Of a stretch of 64,000 bases of DNA, positions 8,746 through 15,759 are shown one piece after another (within the stretch, counting starts at the first letter, position 1; the number at the start of each line of letters is the position of its first letter). Source of the DNA: Stenotrophomonas sp. 704A1 (GTDB lineage: Bacteria; Pseudomonadota; Gammaproteobacteria; Xanthomonadales; Xanthomonadaceae); contig NZ_CP130831.1 in the NCBI RefSeq assembly GCF_030549525.1, positions 459,501-523,500 on the forward strand, in the 5' to 3' direction. A program made the translations under genes and the position numbers. The notes under the pieces are model-generated. The model had not been told where the DNA came from, ran no database searches, and saw only the letters and a list, made by a program, of their open reading frames with translations.

Positions 8746-10296
8746 ATGGATATTGAAGGCTATCTGACCGATCTGTTCAAAGAGAAAACATCTGGAGCTT
8801 TTCTGTTCCTTGGCTCCGGTTTTTCTAGGCGCTACATCGGGTTGGAGGATTGGAAGGGGCTTTTGCAGCGTTTCTGCGCGCCGGGGAAAAAGTTTGAATA
8901 TTATCTTTCTCGGGTTGATGGCGACTACCCGGAAGCGGCAAAGCTCTTGTCTGTCGATTTTAACGAAAGATGGTGGTCTGATCCTGAGTTTGAGGGCAGT
9001 CGCGCTCAGTATGGCGAGAATGTTTCCACCAGTTCATCAGCGCTGAGGGTCGAGATTTGCAAGTATCTTTCTTCGCTTACTGAAAAGTTTCCTGATGGAG
9101 TGCTTCTCGGTGATGAGGTTGAGATAATTCGCAAGCTCAATGTGGATGGTGTCATCACCACCAATTGGGACTGCTTTGCCGAGCATCTTTTTCCGGATTA
9201 CAAGGTTTACGTTGGGCAAGGTGATTTACTGTTCGCTAACCCGCAGGAGGTTGGCGAGATATATAAGATCCATGGGGGTTGCTCGGATCCTGAATCACTG
9301 GTCCTGACTTCGGACGACTACGCGCTATTCGCAAGTAGGAATCCGTACCTGGCGGCTAAGTTGATCACAGTGTTTGTTGAGCATCCCGTCGTATTTATTG
9401 GTTATTCGCTCTCTGACCCGAACATTCAGTCAATACTAAGGTCTATAAGTTCGTGCATCGGCAGTAAGAATGTTAATAAGCTGCGAAAGAATTTAATATT
9501 CTTGCAAAGGCCGGATGACGGAGGGGGAGATTCCATCTCGGAGTCGTATTACGCGCTGGATGCCGAACAGATTCCAATAGTTCTCGTGAAAACACATGAT
9601 TTCTCAAAGGTCTACTCTGCTCTTGAGAAGACCAAGAGGAAGGTGCCCGCACGCATTCTGCGTTTCTGTAAAGATCAGATGTATGAAATTGTCAAGAACG
9701 GTGATCCAGATAAGAAGATAAGCGTTATTGACATAGAGAGAATTACTAAGGCGGATGATGTTGAGTTCTTGGTGGGGGTTGGAGTAATCGCTAGAGGACT
9801 TTCCGCGGTTGGCTACGAGTCAATCCAGTCGGTGGATCTGCTGTCTGATCTAATAATTCAGGATCGTCAGTACAACGCTGATATGATACTTAAAAGCGTC
9901 ATCAAAATCGTTGGAAGAAATACAAGTAACGTCCCGGTCTTCAAATATTTGAATGCTGTCGGAATTACGACAAAGGCTGATTTTAATAAGTCAGGGTATG
10001 AGTTGCGGAAATGGGTTGAGCGAAGGATTGATGAGTTCCGTTCCGACGTTTACAAGAAATCTTTCGCTAAGAAGTGCAAAGATATGGACATCCAGGATGT
10101 CATCGATGAATTTGCTCCGGAGGTCGCGGCTGCATATATCCCCTTCCTGTCTGCGGATAAGATCGATCTTGAAGTTCTCCGAGGTTTCCTTGAGCACAAT
10201 TTTGAGATCTTTAAGGCAGGATCGACTGGCTACGTGAGCTACTTTAGAAAGCTTGCCTGCTTTTATGATCGACTTCGATGGGGATGGCGCTTCTGA
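8746..10296 (+). CDS. SIR2-family protein, probable defence NADase
   Basis: A 516-aa protein with an N-terminal SIR2-like domain (about residues 10-290). NAD-site motifs are FLFLGSGFSRRYIG, VDGVITTNWDCFAEHLFP, EIYKIHGGCSDPESLVLTSD and PVVFIGYSLSDPNI. The conserved Asn and Asp of TTNWD and the His of IHGG are in place. The remaining 220 residues are helical and match no domain I know. Many stand-alone or fused SIR2 proteins in defence islands deplete NAD during phage infection. GC content is far below that of the neighbours, showing transfer. It lacks the SLOG domain of ThsA and has no HerA partner. The stop codon lies in the loop of a hairpin (GGCGCTT 10286-10292 / 10297-10303). Confidence 0.8.
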   Translation: MDIEGYLTDLFKEKTSGAFLFLGSGFSRRYIGLEDWKGLLQRFCAPGKKFEYYLSRVDGDYPEAAKLLSVDFNERWWSDPEFEGSRAQYGENVSTSSSALRVEICKYLSSLTEKFPDGVLLGDEVEIIRKLNVDGVITTNWDCFAEHLFPDYKVYVGQGDLLFANPQEVGEIYKIHGGCSDPESLVLTSDDYALFASRNPYLAAKLITVFVEHPVVFIGYSLSDPNIQSILRSISSCIGSKNVNKLRKNLIFLQRPDDGGGDSISESYYALDAEQIPIVLVKTHDFSKVYSALEKTKRKVPARILRFCKDQMYEIVKNGDPDKKISVIDIERITKADDVEFLVGVGVIARGLSAVGYESIQSVDLLSDLIIQDRQYNADMILKSVIKIVGRNTSNVPVFKYLNAVGITTKADFNKSGYELRKWVERRIDEFRSDVYKKSFAKKCKDMDIQDVIDEFAPEVAAAYIPFLSADKIDLEVLRGFLEHNFEIFKAGSTGYVSYFRKLACFYDRLRWGWRF

Positions 10297-10399
10297 AAGC
10301 GCCTTCTCCAACCTGCACGCAATCCTTATTGCGTTAGCTTGTGCACTTAACTGGCGATGGACAAGGAGATCCTTTGGGCGTGTGCAGTCATTAAGATCG

Positions 10400-11565
10400 T
10401 GCGGGTACCGCGTCTATGAGCTCTCAGCCGTGCTACGCGCTGTTGGAGCGGCGCCCATGTAGCGCGACGGCGCACATTGGCTAATTTGTAGGCGTAATGG
10501 GATGCCCCGACGGCACCACGTTGGAGGTTCTGCCGAAGCACGTTGCGCATGCGCTCGACGCACGACGACTGCTGCGGCACGTGCTGTGCACTGTGCTGGA
10601 CATTCCGCCGAGGGAAGGCAGTCCGGCTGATGTGACTATCTTCGACGCGTCGTTGAATGAATGGGTCACGGGTCGATTCATCTCATAACTCGATGAGTTA
10701 CTGAAGCATGGACCTCGCTTCGACTACGCCCGTGTTCGAGAGGAGCAGCTGCTCCTGCGTGCAGCATGTACATGTCGCGCCAGCTTCGTCAGTCACCTAC
10801 CTACCCATGCATGTCCAGCATCCAGCAAGTTGTTCTTAGTGAGGATCGCCCAGAGAACCGACTTCTGCGTGTTGCCTTGGATCGCGTGTGTGCGCCTACG
10901 CGTGATGAAGGAACTTGGCGATTGGCGCAAGAGCTTGCTACGCGTCTGGCGAGCGTAGCGAGGAGCACTCAGGTCGCCAGAGACTTACGCGCCAGGGGCA
11001 GCGACCGGCTTATGGCCCACTATCGCTAAGTTCGTCCGCTGTGTGAGTTGGTTCTGCTTGGGCAAAGCCCATTGGCACTGGCAGGCGATTGGCGCAGCGC
11101 CAACATGATGTGCCCAGTGGAGCTCCCTTTGAGCGTTATGTAGGCGTTCGCCTAGTCCGCCAGTTCGCACCTGAGTGGCGTGTTGCTGGCGCGGGGTCGG
11201 AGTGCCTATGTCGCCATGGTGAAGCAAGCTGGTTCAATCTGATTCCGGACTTCTTGCTACGCCGGGGCAATGAACTGCGTGTGCTGGACACCAAATGGAA
11301 GGTGCTCGACGCAGCCGCTAGTGACGCACGTGAGAAGTACGGTCTAAAGCAATCCGACCTCTACCAGATGTGTGCCTACGGGCAGCGGTACCTTGGTGGA
11401 GCGGGGAAGATGGCGCTGGTCTATCCGCAGCACGCTGGCTTCGCACAGCCGTTGCCAACGTTCGACTTCAGCCCTGAGTTGCACCTTTGGGTGCTGCCAT
11501 TTGACCTGGACCGAGGATTGCTGGTGCTGCCAGGAGCGTGGAAGCTCCCAAAATCGTTGTCCTAA
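10400..11565 (+). pseudogene. mcrC: Degraded mcrC (McrBC 5-methylcytosine restriction subunit)
   Basis: Pieces of a McrC protein occur in order in different frames. They are: FVGVMGCPDGTTLEVLPK (about 10485-10540); an arm with LDELLKHGPRFDYARVREEQ after a TAA at 10686; SRQLRQSP and SEDRPENRLLRVALDRV; DRLMAHYR ending at a TAA at 11027; VRPLCELVLLGQSPLALAGD in the same frame past that stop; and PFERYVGVRLVRQF, then the nuclease core NLIPDFLLRRGNELRVLDTK (PD-(D/E)xK). At least two stops and two or three frameshifts separate them. No mcrB is present. The left edge is approximate. The last 159 codons (11089-11565) remain open but would lack the N-terminal half. Confidence 0.85.
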
Positions 11566-11690
11566 GGAGGTTCCCATAAGCGATATGCAGCTCGGCGCCG
11601 CAAGAGCCGTGCCGATTGCGACAGTCACAGGTGCCATCACCGTCTCGACGGCCAATAGGCCGCATCAATTGGACGAGACAGGGGGCGGGG

Positions 11691-12593
11691 ATGAGGTACT
11701 GGTGGGTGAACCAGAAGCAGACCTTCGACAACGCTGTTAAGGCGGGTTACCTGTGGTCGCCTAAGACCAACGTAAAGGGGAACATCAACCCCTCCTACGA
11801 GAACATGACGCAAGTGCGGCCCGGCGATGTGGTCTTTGCGTTTGCGAGCACTCGAATCAGGGCCATCGCAGTGGTCAGCGGCGCCCACTACTCGATGGAT
11901 CGCCCCGAGGAGTTCAAGAAGACGGACAAGGAGTGGCGCAAGGACGGCTGGGCCGTCCCGGTGCACTACCATCTGGTGGACGCTCCGCTAAAGGTGAGCG
12001 ACTACATGGCTCAGATTGAGCCGCTGCTTCCTTCGAAGTACTCACCCCTCAAAGCTGACGGCAAGGGCAATCAGGCCTACTTGTTCCCGGTTCCCGAGAC
12101 CATGGCTGCCAAGCTGCTGGAGCTCCTCGAAGTCGATCTTGATGATCTCGGAGAGTGGCAGGACGAGGGGCCGGTCCAGGACATCGTGAATGACAAGAAC
12201 ATTGACGAGACCGAGAAGCTCCAGCTGATCAAGGCCAGGAAAGGTCAGGGTATCTACCGAAAGAATGTCAGCGACATTGAGAAGGCCTGTCGGGTGACCG
12301 GCACCAACGATGCCAACTTCCTGATTGCCAGCCATATCAAGCCGTGGTCAAGGAGCGAGAACAGTGAGCGCCTTGATGGTCACAACGGCCTCATGCTCGC
12401 GCCCCATATCGATCGCTTGTTCGACCGGGGCTACATCTCCTTTGAGGATGACGGTGGCCTAATTCTTAGCCGCCAGTTGCCGGATGCGGTGCGGGTGAAG
12501 TGGGATGTAGTGCAGAAGATTCCCCGCACTCCGTTCTCTGCGGCTCAGGCTCGCTACCTCAACTACCATCGGGATGTATTGTTGAAGAAGTAG
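11691..12593 (+). CDS. EVE-HNH modification-dependent endonuclease (type IV restriction)
   Basis: A 300-aa fusion. Residues 1-150 form an EVE/PUA-like reader: MRYWWVNQKQTFDNAVKAGY, YENMTQVRPGDVVFAFAS and IRAIAVVSGAHY. Residues 205-290 form an HNH nuclease: CRVTGTNDANFLIASHIKPW, RLDGHNGLMLAPHIDRLFDR and GYISFEDDGGLILS. The His of ASHIKPW, the Asn of HNGL and the later His are the expected ββα-metal residues. Such fusions are known to cut DNA carrying modified cytosine, so it probably restricts modified phage DNA. It appears intact and follows the mcrC remnant by 125 bases. The ATG at 11691 directly follows a G-rich ribosome binding site; the frame is open upstream without domain similarity. 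Confidence 0.85.
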   Translation: MRYWWVNQKQTFDNAVKAGYLWSPKTNVKGNINPSYENMTQVRPGDVVFAFASTRIRAIAVVSGAHYSMDRPEEFKKTDKEWRKDGWAVPVHYHLVDAPLKVSDYMAQIEPLLPSKYSPLKADGKGNQAYLFPVPETMAAKLLELLEVDLDDLGEWQDEGPVQDIVNDKNIDETEKLQLIKARKGQGIYRKNVSDIEKACRVTGTNDANFLIASHIKPWSRSENSERLDGHNGLMLAPHIDRLFDRGYISFEDDGGLILSRQLPDAVRVKWDVVQKIPRTPFSAAQARYLNYHRDVLLKK

Positions 12594-12707
12594 ACGCGAG
12601 CGTCCGGCAGGCAGCCCCGACATAGGGGGTGCCCCCGTGGTGGCGGGAAAGCTCAAAGGCACGGCAGGCCAGGACTTAAGGGTGCCAACAACTGATCTCT
12701 GCGCAGA

Positions 12708-13088
12708 TCAGCGCCACCGGTCCCAATCCGGCCGCGTGCGCACCCGCCACTGCTGCTGCAAATCCCTCAGATCCGTAGACCTCTCCCCCGCATCCCCAAC
12801 AACCATCACCACCAGTTGCATCGACGAATTGTCCACCAGCATCACCGGTCGTCCGTCGGCGTGCAGCACGAAGTACCGCTCACTCCCATCCCTCGGGCTC
12901 TCGTCCAACCGGACGCCACCCCGCGCCTCCGCAAACGCCTTAGCCTCTTCCCGCATGACCCCGAAGGAGTAATCCGACAGGCTGCGATAGGCCTTCACCT
13001 CCAGCGTCGCCTGGGGAAGGAAGTAGTCCGAGATCACCAGGCCCACCACCATCAGCGTGCTGGTAACAACAACGGGCGGCACCCTCAT
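12708..13088 (-). CDS. Hypothetical single-pass membrane-anchored protein
   Basis: The 126-aa product begins MRVPPVVVTSTLMVVGLVIS, an N-terminal anchor with no clear cleavage site. A soluble region follows (YRSLSDYSFGVMREEAKAFA, RYFVLHADGRPVMLVDNSSM). No family recognised. It lies 52 bases after a 122-aa gene on the same strand. A longer version starting at a GTG at 13148 would overlap that gene's stop by eight bases and be translationally coupled; neither start has a strong ribosome binding site. Codon use is typical of core genes. Confidence 0.55.
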   Translation of the reverse strand: MRVPPVVVTSTLMVVGLVISDYFLPQATLEVKAYRSLSDYSFGVMREEAKAFAEARGGVRLDESPRDGSERYFVLHADGRPVMLVDNSSMQLVVMVVGDAGERSTDLRDLQQQWRVRTRPDWDRWR

Positions 13089-13140
13089 GGGCCGCGCTGC
13101 GGCAACCGAGCCGCAGCGCACCAGACCCACAGCACAAGCA

Positions 13141-13509
13141 CTATCCACGCACCTGCAGGCAGGCGCTGGCCTGCGCGGTCAGCGCCACGCACGCCAGCAT
13201 CAGCCCTTCCATCGTTCGGTCGCCCAAGTGCTGCGCGGGTTCTCCGTTCTGTCGCGCGCGCTCTCCGGCCAACAGCATCTCCTGCACCACGCGCAGACCT
13301 GCCAGGGCGCAGTCTGCATCGGCCAAGGCCATGCGCCGCCCGGGCGCGGCCGAGCGCTCCGGCCAGGGCTGGCCATCGGCGGCGGCACCGCTCTGGATGC
13401 GGCGCAGCGTGGTGAGGAAGGCGGTGGGGTCTGCACCGCTGTCCAGTTCGGGCTCGGCATTGGCCGGGTCGGTGGCAGCGTACAGGGGGCGGAATTCCGA
13501 TGCGTTCAT
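13141..13509 (-). CDS. Hypothetical helical protein next to a large palindrome (122 aa)
   Basis: The product (MNASEFRPLYAATDPANAEP at the start) has a proline-rich first third. Helices follow: DADCALAGLRVVQEMLLAGE and DRTMEGLMLACVALTAQASA. There is no signal peptide and no named family. It is cytoplasmic by prediction. Its start lies 62 bases from a 146-base nested inverted repeat that would be transcribed in its leader if the promoter is beyond the repeat. This arrangement suggests a structured 5' leader. The membrane-anchored gene at 12708 follows on the same strand. Confidence 0.6.
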   Translation of the reverse strand: MNASEFRPLYAATDPANAEPELDSGADPTAFLTTLRRIQSGAAADGQPWPERSAAPGRRMALADADCALAGLRVVQEMLLAGERARQNGEPAQHLGDRTMEGLMLACVALTAQASACLQVRG

Positions 13510-13571
13510 GGCAGTGCTCCGTACAGGACAGACGGCAGCGCCACCCCGAAGGGCGGCGGACGATGCGTGGC

Positions 13572-13717
13572 TCGAAAACCGGTAAGTACCAGACCGGCGG
13601 GCTCGAAAGCCCCCACGCACCGCCCGCCATGGAACGCGAACGGATTGCCAGCCGGCGCCACTCGAAGGTGACGCCGGCTGACAAGCGTAAACATCTGGTA
13701 CTTACACGGGTTTTCGA
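13572..13717. repeat. Large nested inverted repeat (three-stem element)
   Basis: Outer arms at 13572-13593 and 13694-13717 pair as TCGAAAACC with GGTTTTCGA plus GTAAGTACCAGA with its complement. Inside are two hairpins: GGCGGGC (13596-13602) with GCCCGCC (13622-13628), and AGCCGGCG (13650-13657) with CGCCGGCT (13672-13679). Both enclose a TCGAA sequence. The whole folds as a closed multi-branch structure on either strand. It is not a SMAG repeat. It could be a structured RNA leader, a protein-bound DNA site or a mobile repeat. Confidence 0.75.
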
Positions 13718-13991
13718 CGCCCGTACCACCCTTTTCCGGTGGCGCGCAAAGGTGTACCCGCACAGATGTCCAATGCCAAGAAACCACAGCCAAAAAGGCC
13801 GTCAGTTCTGACGCTTCCAGCATTGTGACACGGCAGAAAATCCGCGAAACCCGTTGCAGCACAGTGGTTGCGGCGAAAGTTAAGCTGCAGCCGCTACGTC
13901 GAACGCGGAGCGCACTTCTCGCAGCAACAGATGCTTAATTGCGACACACCCTCATCCAGCGCCCACGATAAAAACAGGCCAATTGCGTCAC

Positions 13992-14216
13992 TTACTTAAC
14001 ACTGACTCCCAACCCACGGCGTGGCCAGAGCGCATCGTCGCGCTCCAGATCGTAGTCACTGCCAAACGCCAGCGCTGCCTCGCGCGGCGGCAAATCGACG
14101 TAGCAGCCCAGCAGAGAGGCATCCATGCCAGCATCCTGGTGGTCGATGGCAAACAGGTAGAGAAGCTCGGCATCGAAGGCGGCGAGCCAGGCGGGATTGA
14201 TCGGTGTCATGGTCAT
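13992..14216 (-). CDS. Small acidic protein of unknown function (about 74 aa)
   Basis: The sequence (NPAWLAAFDAELLYLFAIDH, QDAGMDASLLGCYVDLPPRE, AALAFGSDYDLERDD) is acidic and aromatic-rich, with no signal peptide. It looks like a genuine small conserved protein rather than a chance frame, because the open frame ends exactly where the composition stops looking coding. Starts at 14216 and 14210 (MTPINPAW) are both possible; neither has a strong ribosome binding site. It is divergent from the membrane protein gene at 14358. No function is proposed. Confidence 0.55.
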   Translation of the reverse strand: MTMTPINPAWLAAFDAELLYLFAIDHQDAGMDASLLGCYVDLPPREAALAFGSDYDLERDDALWPRRGLGVSVK

Positions 14217-14357
14217 CGTCGAAGAGGCGGGCCGCCAGCTTCGCTGAGGCCCGTCTCGTGGGCCAGGACTGGGCTCGTCTGGTCCCATTACGATCAATTG
14301 CGGAACCCCATCCGATCAGCGATGCTTCACGCAGGACAGGGACGAAGGGGGATTTCC

Positions 14358-14960
14358 ATGGAAGGCATCGTCAACAAACTGGTCGATCTTGCAGGCGACC
14401 AGTTTCTGGTGCCCGTCGCCCTCTGTGCGGTGTTGGTATTAATCTTCAAATGGCTGTCAGGCCTGAATCATCAGCGTACTTCGGCCCGGAAGGACTTCCT
14501 TGAGTTATTCCGTGAGGAGAGTGCCAAGAATGACCTCTGGCTCTCCGTTGCCATCAGGCACCACTGCGGCGTCTATCTGCCGGTCTCCGTCATCCGTAAG
14601 TTGTGCGCGCTAGATCAACCCGCACGCGCCATCGTGGATGTTGCCAACGCTTGGGATCTTGTTGAAACCGATGGCGCTACAGGCGAGATTCGCTGGCGCC
14701 GGAAATGGTTCGGCAATCCCAAGACCAGGAACATCATTGCCGTAGCGCTTATGGTCGGCTATGGGGTGGCCGCCATGGTGGCCCTCCTGCTTGGCTACAT
14801 TCTCGTCATAGGCAAGGTGACCGCCAGCGTTTCTTTTGGCTATTGGCTTTGGGTGGTTGTTGGCGTTGGCATGGCATGGCGGTGCCTTTCTCAATCGGAT
14901 CTTCTGCTCAACGGCGGCAAGAGCTTGGAGCGGTGGCTGGGGATGAAGTCGCATTCCTAG
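14358..14960 (+). CDS. Hypothetical membrane protein (200 aa)
   Basis: Three membrane segments are visible: QFLVPVALCAVLVLIF (about residues 14-33), NIIAVALMVGYGVAAMVALL (about 126-148) and SFGYWLWVVVGVGMAW (about 158-178). A cytoplasmic loop of some 90 residues lies between the first two (TSARKDFLELFREESAKNDL, YLPVSVIRKLCALDQPARAI). No family recognised. The ATG at 14358 follows a GGGGGA ribosome binding site; the frame continues upstream without similarity. GC is lower than in core genes, consistent with accessory DNA. It precedes a DUF6988-like gene by about 110 bases on the same strand. Confidence 0.65.
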   Translation: MEGIVNKLVDLAGDQFLVPVALCAVLVLIFKWLSGLNHQRTSARKDFLELFREESAKNDLWLSVAIRHHCGVYLPVSVIRKLCALDQPARAIVDVANAWDLVETDGATGEIRWRRKWFGNPKTRNIIAVALMVGYGVAAMVALLLGYILVIGKVTASVSFGYWLWVVVGVGMAWRCLSQSDLLLNGGKSLERWLGMKSHS

Positions 14961-15072
14961 CGCGGGTAGGTGTGCAAAATGGCGTTTCTCGCGGCCTATC
15001 CCGTACTCCGCTTGATTGCCTGTGGTTCTTGCAGGGATCGCAATTCGGCCCAGGGAAATTCAGGGGATCAAC

Positions 15073-15735
15073 ATGATGGACCACCTGTTCAATCAATCTG
15101 CATTGCTCCGGCAAGCAATGCTGGCCACCGTCGACTATCCACTGGCTGACAACGGCGTGAGGTTCCGGACTTCACTGGACGCGACGGTGTTGAGTCTGGA
15201 GCATGCAGAGGCGGTTCGCATGCTTATGGAGGCAGGGCTTGAGTCATCCGCGGCTGCAATGCTGCGCTGTCAGTTCGAGGCATTCGTCCGCGGCGTTTGG
15301 GTGCTTCACTGTGCATCCGACGATCAAGTAAAGCTACTGGCAGCGTCGCCCAAGGGGGATGAGGGCAGGGCACTTCCGATGCTGAGCAAGATGATTGGAG
15401 CGCTAGCCCAGGTACCCCTAATGGCCAACCTTGTTCCATTGCTGAAGGAACTGAAGAAGCATGCGTGGGACGCGCTGAACTCATTCATTCACGCCGGTGT
15501 ACACGCGGTTGATCGAAGCCGCGCAGGTTTCCCATTGGAGCTGGCCGTGAATGTCGTGCGTTACAGCAACAATCTGCTGATGATGGCAGGACAGCACATG
15601 GCCATCCTCACCGGGGTCCCCGGCCTGCAGGGCGAGGTTCGAAGGCTCAGCGATGTGTATGCCGACTGCCTGTTGCTGGATGAAGGGCGTCGCCGAGCCG
15701 CCGAAGCTGCAGCGTCGACGCCTCCGTCGTCCTGA
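15073..15735 (+). CDS. DUF6988-like helical protein (220 aa)
   Basis: An all-helical cytoplasmic protein: MMDHLFNQSALLRQAMLATV, LSLEHAEAVRMLMEAGLESS, AAAMLRCQFEAFVRGVWVLH, HAWDALNSFIHAGVHAVDRS and AVNVVRYSNNLLMMAGQHMA. The layout (conserved Arg in the LRCQFEAFVRG helix, His in the FIHAG helix) resembles the DUF6988/DUF5677 group of accessory-genome proteins, some of which sit near defence genes. That assignment is from memory of the pattern and is tentative. Its GC is lower than in core genes. It ends 24 bases before the convergent 995-aa effector gene, and a functional link to the effector is not evident. Confidence 0.55.
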   Translation: MMDHLFNQSALLRQAMLATVDYPLADNGVRFRTSLDATVLSLEHAEAVRMLMEAGLESSAAAMLRCQFEAFVRGVWVLHCASDDQVKLLAASPKGDEGRALPMLSKMIGALAQVPLMANLVPLLKELKKHAWDALNSFIHAGVHAVDRSRAGFPLELAVNVVRYSNNLLMMAGQHMAILTGVPGLQGEVRRLSDVYADCLLLDEGRRRAAEAAASTPPSS

Positions 15736-15759
15736 ACCTTCGTGGGTAGCTGGTGCCGA

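Noticed and set aside
13506..13862. 118-codon minus-strand frame spanning the large palindrome
   Set aside because: Its sequence is fixed by the inverted repeat and it lacks a ribosome binding site. I treat the conservation as nucleic-acid structure rather than protein, though similar translated frames may be annotated elsewhere.
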